A stretch of DNA of 64,000 bases, taken from the NCBI RefSeq assembly GCF_007830455.1, contig NZ_VLLB01000006.1, positions 283,985 through 347,984 of the forward strand, written 5' to 3'. Below are positions 55,226 through 63,904 of the stretch, piece after piece (the first letter of the stretch is position 1; every line of letters begins with the position of its first letter). This DNA comes from Pseudoduganella lurida (lineage in GTDB: Bacteria > Pseudomonadota > Gammaproteobacteria > Burkholderiales > Burkholderiaceae_D). Both the position numbers and the translations under genes were made by a program. Under the pieces are notes generated by a model that saw nothing but the letters and a program-made list of their open reading frames with translations, made no database searches and was not told where the DNA came from.

Positions 55226-56179
55226 TCAATGTGCCGCCGCCGCGCGCGCTTCCAGCGCATCGACGAACATGGCGGCAACGTCGAAGCCGGCCTGCTGCGT
55301 GATCTCCTGGAAGCAGGTAGGGCTCGTGACGTTCACCTCGGTGAGGTAATCACCGATCACATCCAATCCTACCAGCAATAAGCCACGTGCGGCCAATACC
55401 GGACCGATCGCCTCGGCGATTTCGCGGTCCCGCGCCGTGAGGGGCTGGGCCACGCCCACGCCACCGGCCGCCAGGTTGCCGCGTACTTCGGTCCCCTGCG
55501 GAATGCGGGCCAGCGAGAACGGCACCGGCTTGCCGTCGATGACGAGGATGCGCTTGTCGCCCTTGACGATCTCGGGGATGTACTTCTGCGCCATGATCGT
55601 CTGCTTGCCATTGAGCGACAGCGTTTCGATGATGGCGCCCAGGTTCAGCGCATCGGCCTTGACGCGGAAGATGCCGGTGCCGCCCATGCCGTCCAGCGGC
55701 TTGAAGATGACGTCCGTGTGCTTGGCATGGAAGGCGCGCAGGCGCGCTTCGTCGGAGGTGACGATGGTGGGCGAGGTGAACTGCGAAAACTGCGCGATCG
55801 ACAGCTTTTCGTTGTGGTCGCGGATCGCCTGCGGACTGTTGAAGACCTTCACGCCGGCCTTTTCGGCCAGCTGCAGCAGGTAGGTACCGTACACGTATTC
55901 CATGTCGAACGGCGGGTCCTTGCGCTCCAGGATGATGTCGAAGGTGGACAGCGGCACGTCTTCGGCATCGGCCGCTTCGTACCAGTCTTCCTGGCCGCCG
56001 CCGGTGAGCGTGATGCGCTGCATCTGGGCGCTGACGATGCCGTTTTCCAGCGCCATGTGGCGCTGCTGGAAGGCATACACCTCGTGGCCCCGTTTGGCGG
56101 CCTCGGCCATCATGGCGTAGGTGGAGTCCTTGTAGATCTTGAAGGACGACAGCGGGTCGGCGAGGAAAGCGATTTTCAT
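55226..56179 (-). CDS. gshB: Glutathione synthase, 317 aa
   Basis: Adds glycine to gamma-glutamylcysteine with ATP. ATP-grasp fold; the ATG at 56179 gives MKIAFLADPLSSFKIYKDST. Motifs are VFNSPQAIRDHNEKLSI, FKPLDGMGGTGIFRV and the C-terminal GLDVIGDYLTEVNVTSPTC. The length is the same as in E. coli. It is 96 bases after gshA on the same strand and 19 bases before the EIIA gene. Confidence 0.96.
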   Translation of the reverse strand: MKIAFLADPLSSFKIYKDSTYAMMAEAAKRGHEVYAFQQRHMALENGIVSAQMQRITLTGGGQEDWYEAADAEDVPLSTFDIILERKDPPFDMEYVYGTYLLQLAEKAGVKVFNSPQAIRDHNEKLSIAQFSQFTSPTIVTSDEARLRAFHAKHTDVIFKPLDGMGGTGIFRVKADALNLGAIIETLSLNGKQTIMAQKYIPEIVKGDKRILVIDGKPVPFSLARIPQGTEVRGNLAAGGVGVAQPLTARDREIAEAIGPVLAARGLLLVGLDVIGDYLTEVNVTSPTCFQEITQQAGFDVAAMFVDALEARAAAAH

Positions 56180-56275
56180 GGGCACATCCGATCGGGGTAA
56201 TGGCTGAATGAGAGCTGAAACAAGGGCTGATTCTAGCCGAGTTTCCCTTTCGGCATCGGCCGCGCCCGCTTTCGC

Positions 56276-57574
56276 TCAGTAGACTTCCGGATCCGGATCG
56301 GTGCGTTCCATCTCCAGCGACGCGGCCAGCAGCGCCAGGCGGGCCACCACGCCATACACATAGAAGCGGTTCGGTGCGGCCGTGCCCGGCTTGGCCTTCA
56401 GGTCCGGCACGGCATGCTGCTGGGCGAACGCCAGGGGCACGAACTCCGAGCCGGGCGCGTTCAGGTTCTGGTCCACGCCCCGCTCCGCATGCACGCGGTA
56501 GAAGCCGCCCACCACGTAGCGGTCGATCATGTACACGACGGGCTCGGCCACCGCATCCTTGATGCTCTCGAACGTGGGCACGCCTTCCTGGATGTTCAGG
56601 TCGCTGACCACCTGGCCGTCCTTCACCACCGCCATCCGTTCGCGCTGGGCCGGCGACAGGTCCTTCAGCTCGGCCGCATCGCGGATGGTGATGATGCCCT
56701 TGCCATAGGTGCCCGCATCCGGCTTGATGATGACGAACGGTTTTTCCTTGATGCCGTATTCCTTGTATTTCTTGCGGATCTTGGCCAGCACGGCATCCAC
56801 GTTGCCAGCCAAAACGTCCTGCCCTTCGCCGCTTTGCAGGTCGATGTCGGCCGCTTTCGCGTGGAACGGGTTGACCATCCACGGATCGACGCCGATCAGC
56901 TTGCCGAATTTCTTCGCCACCTCGTCATACGCGGTGAAGTGGTTGTGCTTGCGGCGCAGCGCCCAGCCGGCATGCAGCGGCGGCAGCAGGCTCTGCTCGT
57001 GGATGTTCTGCAGGATGTCCGGCATGCCGTTCGACAGGTCGTTGTTCAGCAGGATCGTGCAGGGATCGAAATCCTTCAGGCCCAGGCGGCGGCCGTTGGC
57101 GGAGCGCTCCAGCGGCTCGACGACCAGCATATTGCCGTCCGGCAGAGCCAGCGGCGTCGGCTGCGTGATGGTCGGGTCGAGGGTGCCGAGGCGCACGTGC
57201 AGGCCCGTCTGACGGAAGATCTGCGCCAGCCGCGCCACGTTTTCCAGGTAGGTGGGATGGCGCTGATGCGTTTCCGGGATCAGCACCAGGTTGCGCGCAT
57301 CCGGGCAGTACTTGTCGATCGCGGCCATGGCGGCCTGCACGGACAGCGGCAGCATTTCGCTGGCCAGGTAATGGAAGCCGCCCGGGAACAGGTTGGTGTC
57401 CACCGGCGCCAGCTTGTAGCCCGCGTTGCGCAGATCGACGGAGCAGTAGAACGGCGGCGTGTGTTCCTGCCACTCGAGGCGGAACCAGCGCTCGATGGCG
57501 GGCGTGGCGGCCAGGATTTTTTCTTCGAGATCGAGCAGCGGTCCGGTCTGGGCCGTCACGAGGTGGGGAACCAT
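56276..57574 (-). CDS. gshA: Glutamate-cysteine ligase of the betaproteobacterial GshA type, 432 aa
   Basis: First step of glutathione synthesis. The protein matches the ~430-aa GshA family of Burkholderiales, which is unrelated in sequence to E. coli GshA. Landmarks are GFHYLASEMLPLSVQAAM, the ATP-grasp-like FVIIKPDAGTYGKGIITIRD and MIDRYVVGGFYRVHAERGVD. The start at ATG 57574 follows GGAAG. It stands first in a same-strand series gshA-gshB-EIIA-ptsH-ptsI. Confidence 0.94.
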   Translation of the reverse strand: MVPHLVTAQTGPLLDLEEKILAATPAIERWFRLEWQEHTPPFYCSVDLRNAGYKLAPVDTNLFPGGFHYLASEMLPLSVQAAMAAIDKYCPDARNLVLIPETHQRHPTYLENVARLAQIFRQTGLHVRLGTLDPTITQPTPLALPDGNMLVVEPLERSANGRRLGLKDFDPCTILLNNDLSNGMPDILQNIHEQSLLPPLHAGWALRRKHNHFTAYDEVAKKFGKLIGVDPWMVNPFHAKAADIDLQSGEGQDVLAGNVDAVLAKIRKKYKEYGIKEKPFVIIKPDAGTYGKGIITIRDAAELKDLSPAQRERMAVVKDGQVVSDLNIQEGVPTFESIKDAVAEPVVYMIDRYVVGGFYRVHAERGVDQNLNAPGSEFVPLAFAQQHAVPDLKAKPGTAAPNRFYVYGVVARLALLAASLEMERTDPDPEVY

Positions 57575-57674
57575 GCTTACTTCCTTTAAACGAAATGCGG
57601 GCGGCGCCTGCGCAGGCGTGATGCGAATTCACCAAATCGGGGCAAACGCAACATTTTAAAGGTTCATCAAGCAA

Positions 57675-57698
57675 AAAAGCGCCCCGCAGGGCGCTTTT
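57675..57698 (-). terminator. Rho-independent terminator of the amtB operon
   Basis: Stem AAAAGCGCCC/GGGCGCTTTT with a CGCA loop, starting 18 bases past the amtB stop. On the minus strand it ends in a run of six T residues. Confidence 0.9.
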
Positions 57699-57715
57699 GG
57701 TGACGCAAGTACTGC

Positions 57716-59257
57716 TTAAGCGTGGTAAGCCGATTCGCCGTGGCTCGTCACGTCCAGGCCTTCGCGCTCCTGCTCTTCCGGCACGCGCAGGCCGATCACG
57801 ATGTCCACCAGCTTGTAGGCGATGAAGGCCACGACACCCGACCAGACGATCGTCACGCCCACGCCGAGCGCCTGGGTGACCACCTGGCTGCCGATCGAAT
57901 AATCAGCCGAGCCCTTGTTGGCGACATAATCCCACACGCCCTGGCCACCCAGCGACGGCGATGCGAACACGCCGGTCAGGATCGCGCCCAGGATACCGCC
58001 CACGCCGTGCACGCCGAACACGTCCAGCGAGTCGTCGGCGCCGAGCAGGCGCTTCAGGCCATTCACGCCCCACAGGCAGACCACGCCGGCCAGCAGGCCG
58101 ATGACGAGGCCGCCCATCGGGCCGACGAAGCCGGCGGCCGGGGTGATGGCCACCAGGCCGGCGACAGCACCGGACACGATCCCGAGCATCGAAGGCTTGC
58201 CCTTGATGATCCATTCGGCGAACAGCCAGGACACGGCGGCACCGGCGGTGGCCAGCAGCGTGTTCAGGAACGCCAGCGCGGCAACGTCGCCCGCTTCCAG
58301 TGCGGAACCGGCATTAAAACCGAACCAGCCCACCCACAGCAGCGAGGCGCCGATCATCGTCATCACCAGCGAGTGCGGTGCCATCGATTCGCGGCCATAG
58401 CCCACGCGCTTGCCCATCATGTAGGCACCCACCAGGCCGGCAACGGCGGCGTTGATGTGCACCACGGTGCCGCCGGCGAAGTCCAGCGCGCCGTGCTGGA
58501 ACAGCCAGCCGGCCTTGGCACCCTGCGTTGCCACGGAAGCGGCATCGGTGATCGCATCGGGACCGGTCCAGAACCAGACCATGTGCGCCATCGGCAGGTA
58601 GGCGAACGTGAACCACAGCACCACGAAGGCCAGCACGGCGGCGAATTTCGCGCGCTCGGCAAAAGCGCCCACGATCAGGCCGCAGGTAATCGCCGCGAAG
58701 GTGCCCTGGAACGCCACGAAGATGAATTCGGGGATCACGACGCCCTTGGTGAACGTGGCGCCATAGGCGAACGTGCCGGCCACCGGATCATAGATGCCGT
58801 TCAGCAGCGCCCGGCCGAATCCGCCGAAGAACGCATTGCCTTCGGTGAAAGCGATCGAGTAGCCGTACACGCACCACAGCACGATGATCAGAGAGAACAC
58901 GGCGAATACCTGCATCAGGATCGACAGCATGTTCTTCGAGCGCACCAGGCCGCCGTAGAACAGGGCCAGGCCGGGGATCGACATCATGATGACCAGCAGC
59001 GTGGCCGTGAACATCCAGGCGGTATCGCCCTTCTGTGGCGTTGGTGCGGCCGGTGCGGCGGCGGCAGGCGCGGCTTCGGCAGCGGCGGGGGCGGCGGCGA
59101 CAGGCGCCGCAGCGGGTGCAGCAGCGTCAGCCGCTGGCGCGGTGGCGGTCGCGGCAGCCGGATCGGCCGGCTTGGCATCCTGCGCCCAGCCCGGCATTGC
59201 GGTGAAGGCCATCAGCATGGCTGCCCCAGCCAGCCATTTCGTTATCGTTTTTTTCAT
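57716..59257 (-). CDS. amtB: Ammonium transporter with signal peptide and linker, 513 aa
   Basis: Trimeric ammonium channel of the inner membrane. The ATG at 59257 has GGGGAAC upstream. Residues 1-26 are a cleavable signal peptide (MKKTITKWLAGAAMLMAFTA...). Residues about 27-75 are an Ala/Pro-rich linker before the first helix. Eleven transmembrane helices follow, with the pore pattern GTVVHINAAVAGLVGAYMMG and GVHGVGGILGAILTG carrying the two conserved pore histidines. The C-terminal tail binds GlnK in the family. It is the last gene of torF-glnK-amtB. Confidence 0.96.
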   Translation of the reverse strand: MKKTITKWLAGAAMLMAFTAMPGWAQDAKPADPAAATATAPAADAAAPAAAPVAAAPAAAEAAPAAAAPAAPTPQKGDTAWMFTATLLVIMMSIPGLALFYGGLVRSKNMLSILMQVFAVFSLIIVLWCVYGYSIAFTEGNAFFGGFGRALLNGIYDPVAGTFAYGATFTKGVVIPEFIFVAFQGTFAAITCGLIVGAFAERAKFAAVLAFVVLWFTFAYLPMAHMVWFWTGPDAITDAASVATQGAKAGWLFQHGALDFAGGTVVHINAAVAGLVGAYMMGKRVGYGRESMAPHSLVMTMIGASLLWVGWFGFNAGSALEAGDVAALAFLNTLLATAGAAVSWLFAEWIIKGKPSMLGIVSGAVAGLVAITPAAGFVGPMGGLVIGLLAGVVCLWGVNGLKRLLGADDSLDVFGVHGVGGILGAILTGVFASPSLGGQGVWDYVANKGSADYSIGSQVVTQALGVGVTIVWSGVVAFIAYKLVDIVIGLRVPEEQEREGLDVTSHGESAYHA

Positions 59258-59269
59258 CGAGTTCCCCAA

Positions 59270-59608
59270 TTAAAGAGCATCGTTGCCGGTTTCACCGGTC
59301 CGGATACGGATCACCTGTTCCAGGTTATAAACAAAAATCTTGCCATCGCCGATCTTGCCGGTGCGGGCTGCCGTTTCGATGGCTTCGATGGCCTGCTCGA
59401 CGACCGCGTCGTCGACCGCTGCTTCGATCTTGGTCTTCGGCAGGAAATCGACCACGTATTCGGCGCCGCGGTACAGCTCCGTGTGGCCCTTCTGGCGGCC
59501 GAAGCCCTTGACTTCGGTGACGGTGATCCCTTGCACGTTGATCGCGGAGAGGGCTTCACGCACCTCGTCCAGCTTGAACGGCTTGATGATGGCGGTAATC
59601 AATTTCAT
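59270..59608 (-). CDS. glnK: PII nitrogen regulatory protein GlnK, 112 aa
   Basis: Senses 2-oxoglutarate and ATP/ADP, and blocks AmtB when nitrogen is ample. The uridylylation site is Y51 in ELYRGAEYVVDF at the tip of the T loop. The C-terminal signature TGKIGDGKIFV is complete. It ends 13 bases before amtB, the standard glnK-amtB pairing. The sigma-54 promoter upstream of the porin gene should drive it. Confidence 0.96.
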   Translation of the reverse strand: MKLITAIIKPFKLDEVREALSAINVQGITVTEVKGFGRQKGHTELYRGAEYVVDFLPKTKIEAAVDDAVVEQAIEAIETAARTGKIGDGKIFVYNLEQVIRIRTGETGNDAL

Positions 59609-59626
59609 GGCAGGCCTCTTTTTGTT

Positions 59627-60385
59627 TCAGAAAGTTTTGGAGACGGTGAATACGGCGCCCGATTTGCCCAGGTTCTTGCCGTTTGGTGCGAAGTACGCTT
59701 CGGTATTGGTATCGACATAGGCCAGCGACAGCGTCGCGATACCGAAGTCCTTGGTGACGCCTACTTTCCAGTCGGTGTAGCTGGAGGCATCGTTGTTCTT
59801 CACTTTCTGGCGGCCCACGTGCAGGTTCAGGATGAAGCCTTCGGCGATTTCCTGGTTCACGGAGGCATCCAGGTACTGGCTGTTCTTGCTGTCGTTGAAG
59901 CCGAACAGGTCGGTCAGCGAGTGGGAGTATTTCAGCGTGGCCGGGCCGAAGCCGACCTGGCCATACAGCTCGAAGGTGTTGGCGCTGTTCGGCAGCGAGT
60001 TCGACGGATAGGCGTAATACAGGCCGCCCACGTCATACGAAACACCTTCGGCGATCTCGCCGCGCTTGCCGGCATACAGATCCCACTCGACGCTGCCATC
60101 GCCCCCGCCATCCTTGACCCATTTGATCGTGGACAGCCAGGTGCCGGCGTAGAAACCCGTTGGGTTGTTGACCCAGTCGGCGCCGCCCTGCAGCGCGGGT
60201 TTCAGACGTGTCTGCGAAATACCGCGGTAACGGTAGTCGCTGGTAACGGCCGCGTTGAAGCTGATCTCATTGTCCGGTTTCGCCGCCGGTGCCGCAGCGC
60301 TCTCCTGCGCCTGCGCCTGACCGAATGCGCAGCAGGCAGCCAGCACGGCGAGCGACAGGGTGGAACGCTTGTTCTTGTCATTCAT
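59627..60385 (-). CDS. TorF family putative porin, 252 aa
   Basis: Outer-membrane beta-barrel protein. A signal peptide (MNDKNKRSTLSLAVLAACCA, cleaved after AQAQ) is followed by the family start ISFNAAVTSDYRYRGISQT. Alternating strands end in the aromatic terminus TVSKTF recognised by the BAM complex. AAAGGAAAT precedes the ATG. It is the first gene of the operon with glnK and amtB, 18 bases before glnK, so its expression follows nitrogen limitation. The name TorF is a family label; the solute is unknown. Confidence 0.9.
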   Translation of the reverse strand: MNDKNKRSTLSLAVLAACCAFGQAQAQESAAAPAAKPDNEISFNAAVTSDYRYRGISQTRLKPALQGGADWVNNPTGFYAGTWLSTIKWVKDGGGDGSVEWDLYAGKRGEIAEGVSYDVGGLYYAYPSNSLPNSANTFELYGQVGFGPATLKYSHSLTDLFGFNDSKNSQYLDASVNQEIAEGFILNLHVGRQKVKNNDASSYTDWKVGVTKDFGIATLSLAYVDTNTEAYFAPNGKNLGKSGAVFTVSKTF

Positions 60386-60454
60386 GGCGATTTCCTTTTG
60401 AGTGTCTTTTATAGGGTTTAGAATTCAGCTTGAACGTCGGTTCCCGTCTCTATT

Positions 60455-60470
60455 AGCAGAATGCGTGCCA
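60455..60470 (-). promoter_or_regulatory. Sigma-54 promoter of the torF-glnK-amtB operon
   Basis: On the minus strand TGGCACG-N4-CTGCT matches the -24/-12 consensus TGGCACG-N4-TTGCW at all but one position, with the exact 10-base spacing between GG and GC. Transcription would start near 60445, about 60 bases before the porin start codon. Confidence 0.82.
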
Positions 60471-60552
60471 GCAAGAAGTTGCAGTATTACTAGCTGAAGC
60501 ATGCAATGATGCCGAGACGGCCACCCCTTTCGCACCAAATAATCTTCGACAT

Positions 60553-60569
60553 TGCACTGTTTCAGTGCA
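60553..60569. promoter_or_regulatory. NtrC binding site
   Basis: TGCACTGTTTCAGTGCA is a perfect dyad of the NtrC form (TGCAC-Y...R-GTGCA). Its centre is about 116 bases upstream of the predicted sigma-54 start, as in classical enhancer placement. A half-site GCACC is at 60532-60536. The dyad is also only 26 bases upstream of ubiK. Confidence 0.75.
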
Positions 60570-60595
60570 GAACCCGCCAACCACCGGAGCCAGCG

Positions 60596-60850
60596 ATGGA
60601 CATGAACAATTTTTTCAACGACCTGCAGAGCAAGATCAACCAAGCGATCGAAAATTCCCCCGCCAAGGACATCGAACGCAACGTGAAGGCGATGGTCACG
60701 CAGGGCTTTGCCCGCCTCGATCTCGTCACTCGGGAAGAGTTCGATATCCAGGCCCAGGTGCTGGCAAAGACCCGCGCCCGCCTGGAACTGCTGGAGACGC
60801 GCCTGGCCGAAGTGGAAGCGAAGCTGGCGGCCGAGAAGACCCCGCTGTAA
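60596..60850 (+). CDS. ubiK: UbiK-type ubiquinone biosynthesis accessory factor, 84 aa
   Basis: Small coiled-coil protein (BMFP/DUF526 family) that helps UbiJ in ubiquinone biosynthesis. The ATG at 60596 has GGAG seven bases upstream; a second ATG two codons later is also possible. It has an amphipathic N-terminal helix (NNFFNDLQSKINQAIENSP), then a coiled coil at about 45-80 (LAKTRARLELLETRLAEVEAKL). It is divergent from the porin operon and shares its upstream region. Confidence 0.88.
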   Translation: MDMNNFFNDLQSKINQAIENSPAKDIERNVKAMVTQGFARLDLVTREEFDIQAQVLAKTRARLELLETRLAEVEAKLAAEKTPL

Positions 60851-60935
60851 AACGCTTTTCCGCCCTGTGGCGGCGCAAGGCCGCGCCCGCCCCGACGATC
60901 TAGCATGACGGATCGTCAGCCGCAGCGGGGAATTG

Positions 60936-62450
60936 ATGAGCCTGGCAGTCCTGAAAAGCCGTGCGCTGAGCGGCATGCAAGCGCCGGAGGTGGGCGTGGA
61001 AGTCCACCTCGCCAACGGCCTGCCGGCCTTCCACATCGTGGGCCTGGCGGAAACGGAAGTGAAGGAATCCCGTGACCGCGTGCGCGCCGCCATCCTCAAT
61101 GCCGGCTTCGAGATGCCGGCCCGCCGCATCACCGTCAGCCTGGCGCCGGCCGACCTGCCGAAAGAGTCCGGCCGCTTCGACCTGCCGATCGCGCTGGGCA
61201 TCCTGGCCGCCTCCGGCCAGATTCCCGCCCTCCCCCTGGCCCGTTACGAATTTGCCGGCGAACTGTCGCTGACGGGCGAGCTGCGCCCCATTCGCGGCGC
61301 CCTGGCGATGACTTTTGCGATGCAACGGGCGCACGGCCGTGGTGCATTCATCCTGCCGCGGGCCAATGCGGACGAGGCGGCGCTCGTCAATGGTGCAGCC
61401 ATCTATCCGGCCGCGACGCTGCTGGAAGTCTGCAACCACTTCCGCGCCGCAGACGACAGCGCGCGCCTGGCCCGGCACCAGGCGGTGCTCCTGCCGGCCA
61501 CCGGCCACTACCCGGACTTCGCGGAAGTGAAGGGGCAGCTGCATGCGAAACGCGCGCTGGAGGTGGCGGCGGCCGGAGGCCACAGCATTTTGCTGATCGG
61601 GCCGCCCGGCGCGGGCAAGACGATGCTGGCCTCGCGCTTCACCGGCTTGTTGCCGCCGATGACGGAGGAGGAAGCGCTGGAAGCGGCGGCCGTGCAGTCG
61701 CTGACGGGGGCGTTCTCGCCGGCGAACTGGCGGCAACGGCCGTTTCGGTCGCCCCATCACACGTCGTCCGGCGTGGCGCTGGTGGGGGGCGGCAGCGTGC
61801 CGCGGCCCGGCGAGATCTCATTGGCGCACCGGGGCGTGCTGTTCCTCGACGAGCTGCCCGAATTCGACCGGCGCGTGCTGGAAGTGCTGCGCGAGCCGCT
61901 CGAATCGGGCCGCGTGACGATCTCGCGTGCCGCCCGCCAGGCGGAGTTCCCCGCCAGCTTCCAGCTGATCGCCGCCATGAATCCCTGCCCCTGCGGCTAC
62001 CAGGGCCATGCGACGCAACAGTGCCGCTGCACCTTCGAGGCCATCAACCGCTACCAGGGCCGCATCTCCGGCCCGCTGCTGGACCGCATCGACATGCAGA
62101 TGGAGGTCGGCGCCGTGCCCACCGAAACGCTGCACAAGGGAGAGGATGGCGAGCCGTCGCAGGCGATCGCCGCACGGGTGGCCACGGCCTTCGAACGCCA
62201 GCTGGCCCGGCAGCGCAAGACCAACCGGCACCTGACCTCCCGCGAGATCGACCGCTACTGCAAGCCGGAGCAGGCCGGCATCACCATCCTGCACAAGTCG
62301 ATGCTCAAATTTCACTGGTCGGCGCGCTCGTATCACCGCGTGTTGCGGGTGGCGCGCACGATCGCCGACCTGGACGGTTCGGCCGGCGTGCTGGCCAGGC
62401 ATGTCCAGGAAGCCGTGCAGTTCCGCCGCGGGTTGCAGCAGCCGCAGTAA
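60936..62450 (+). CDS. comM: YifB/ComM family Mg-chelatase-like AAA+ ATPase, 504 aa
   Basis: AAA+ helicase for branch migration of heteroduplexes during natural transformation. The ATG at 60936 (MSLAVLKSRALSGMQAPEV) is the family start. An N-terminal Lon-like domain (about 20-170) precedes the ATPase, with Walker A GPPGAGKTMLASR and Walker B GVLFLDELPEF. The middle zinc-like CPCGYQGHATQQCRC block and the C-terminal HYHRVLRVARTIADL-like block (SYHRVLRVARTIADLDG) are present. With dprA it suggests that the strain encodes post-uptake competence functions. Confidence 0.92.
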   Translation: MSLAVLKSRALSGMQAPEVGVEVHLANGLPAFHIVGLAETEVKESRDRVRAAILNAGFEMPARRITVSLAPADLPKESGRFDLPIALGILAASGQIPALPLARYEFAGELSLTGELRPIRGALAMTFAMQRAHGRGAFILPRANADEAALVNGAAIYPAATLLEVCNHFRAADDSARLARHQAVLLPATGHYPDFAEVKGQLHAKRALEVAAAGGHSILLIGPPGAGKTMLASRFTGLLPPMTEEEALEAAAVQSLTGAFSPANWRQRPFRSPHHTSSGVALVGGGSVPRPGEISLAHRGVLFLDELPEFDRRVLEVLREPLESGRVTISRAARQAEFPASFQLIAAMNPCPCGYQGHATQQCRCTFEAINRYQGRISGPLLDRIDMQMEVGAVPTETLHKGEDGEPSQAIAARVATAFERQLARQRKTNRHLTSREIDRYCKPEQAGITILHKSMLKFHWSARSYHRVLRVARTIADLDGSAGVLARHVQEAVQFRRGLQQPQ

Positions 62451-62511
62451 GGCCGCAGCCGGCGGATGCGCCGCCATGGCGCCGGCCACGCGGGGCTGCT
62501 ACCATCATTCC

Positions 62512-63006
62512 ATGAGAGCCATCCTCCCGATCCTCGCCGCCGCCGTTGCCCTGTCTGCCTGCAGCCCGAAGTTCAACTGGCGCGACTATCGCAGCAGCGA
62601 TGCACCGTATGCCGTGCTGTTCCCGGCCAAGCCGTCGCTGCAGACGCGCGCGGTGGACCTCGACGGCCAGCAAGTCAGGATGACGATGGCGGCTGCCGAG
62701 ATCGACGGCACCATGTTCGCCGTCGGCAGTGCGGAGCTGGCAGACGCGGCACGGGCCCAGGCCGCTGTCGACGCCATGAAGACGGCGATGCTGCGTAATA
62801 TCGGCAGCACCACCGCCACGGAAAAGGCACGCGATGGCGAAATGGATGTGGAAGCGCATGGCGCATCTTCCGGACGAGCGCTGCAGCTGCACGGCCGCTT
62901 CCTCGCGCGCGGAAAACACGTTTTTCAGGCAGTAGTCATCGGACCGGACCAGGGCGTGGACGCGGAACAGGTGGACATGTTCCTGCGTTCGTTAAAGGTG
63001 AATTAA
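62512..63006 (+). CDS. Putative lipoprotein, 164 aa
   Basis: A short signal sequence with lipobox (MRAILPILAAAVALSACSPK, C17). The mature part is a compact mixed alpha/beta protein with the pattern APYAVLFPAKPSLQTRAVDL and EIDGTMFAVGSAEL, seen in small Burkholderiales lipoproteins of unknown function. It starts 61 bases after comM, on the same strand. No catalytic motif is recognised. Confidence 0.82.
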   Translation: MRAILPILAAAVALSACSPKFNWRDYRSSDAPYAVLFPAKPSLQTRAVDLDGQQVRMTMAAAEIDGTMFAVGSAELADAARAQAAVDAMKTAMLRNIGSTTATEKARDGEMDVEAHGASSGRALQLHGRFLARGKHVFQAVVIGPDQGVDAEQVDMFLRSLKVN

Positions 63007-63087
63007 GAGCGAAGCGTGTAACCGATGGATGCATTCAAGACGTGATATCGTTGAATCACCAAAAACAACAATCTTTCAGGAAGCGCC

Positions 63088-63441
63088 ATGTTAGTCACAT
63101 TCAAATCCAAATCCTCGCCCGAGGTCACCATGTACCAGGAACACGCACAGCGCATCCTGGATGTGTTGAGCAAGAACCCCGCCCGCGGTGTCATTACTGC
63201 CGCCGAAGCCGGCAATGCGCTGGAATTGCTGGAACAGGAAGTCGCGATGAGCAAGCTGCATCCGGAAGTCGATACGGAGCATTCCACGCAATTGCACATC
63301 GCGCACGAGCTGTCAGCGGAAGGTGAAACGCAGGAACTGGCCGAGAAACACCATGTCGGCTTCGCCCAGCGTGCCTTCCCGCTGCTGGAAATGCTGCGCG
63401 CCGCGCGGGATGGCGGCGAGAATATCGTCTGGGGCGTCTGA
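63088..63441 (+). CDS. DUF1840 family protein, 117 aa
   Basis: Starts MLVTFKSKSSPEVTMYQEHA and carries FAQRAFPLLEMLRAARDGGE at the C-terminus, both typical of DUF1840, a small betaproteobacterial family of unknown function. It is soluble and acidic with no signal peptide. AGGAAG precedes the start. A near-perfect hairpin follows the stop. Confidence 0.9.
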   Translation: MLVTFKSKSSPEVTMYQEHAQRILDVLSKNPARGVITAAEAGNALELLEQEVAMSKLHPEVDTEHSTQLHIAHELSAEGETQELAEKHHVGFAQRAFPLLEMLRAARDGGENIVWGV

Positions 63442-63453
63442 GCAATCGGGACA

Positions 63454-63489
63454 GGCCCTGTTTTACAGACATCCCTGTAAAACGGGGCC
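63454..63489 (+). terminator. Hairpin after the DUF1840 gene
   Basis: Left arm GGCCCTGTTTTACAG and right arm CTGTAAAACGGGGCC pair over 15 bases with one mismatch and a 6-base loop. It begins 12 bases past the stop. The word GGGACAG just before the left arm recalls the other dyads in the window. There is no T tract. Confidence 0.55.
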
Positions 63490-63602
63490 TTGCCTGATCT
63501 GGAAAGGGCTTCTGACGGCACGAGACCCCTATCCGCTCCTGCTAACTGAAAGCGCAATGGACTGATGGCCGATTGAGCGACTGGATAATCCGCGCAGAAT
63601 GC

Positions 63603-63662
63603 AAAAAACCCCCATCTGCACTGAACGCGATCTTGAGCGCGTTCAGGCTGATGGGGGTTTTT
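63603..63662 (-). terminator. Terminator of the rRNA operon
   Basis: Long hairpin on the minus strand: AAAAACCCCCATC pairs with GATGGGGGTTTTT, and an inner CTGAACGCG/CGCGTTCAG stem stacks on it. A T run follows on the minus strand. It starts ten bases beyond the 5S 3' end. Confidence 0.88.
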
Positions 63663-63672
63663 CTATATAACA

Positions 63673-63786
63673 GCCTGACGATAACCTACTTTCACACTGG
63701 TTGCAGCACTATCATCGGCGCAAAGTCGTTTCACGGTCCTGTTCGGGATGGGAAGGGGTGGGACCGACTTGCTATGGTCATCAGGC
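63673..63786 (-). rRNA. rrf: 5S ribosomal RNA
   Basis: On the minus strand it reads GCCTGATGACCATAGCAAGT at the 5' end and closes with the complementary GTTATCGTCAGGC. The conserved loop CCCATCCCGAACAGG is in the middle. The length is about 114 nt, normal for betaproteobacteria. The exact ends are set by the terminal helix. Confidence 0.93.
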
Positions 63787-63904
63787 ATGACTTGTACACA
63801 GTCTCGTTCCCGATAGGGCAACGACACTGCTGAATCTGGAAGAAGTAAAGTGGGGTATCTCAAACACAGGTAAATGCTTGTTGTTGACTATAACCGTCAA
63901 GGTT

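Noticed and set aside
57722..60421. An 899-codon plus-strand frame opposite amtB-glnK-torF
   Set aside because: Antisense shadow: composition is His/Asp/Gln-rich with no domain, while the minus strand has three clear genes and a matching promoter and terminator.
63573..63833. Small plus-strand frame of 86 codons
   Set aside because: It runs through the rRNA terminator and the 5S rRNA gene on the opposite strand.
63787..63904. tRNA gene between 23S and 5S
   Set aside because: The spacer has no cloverleaf and no GGTTCRANTCC arm.
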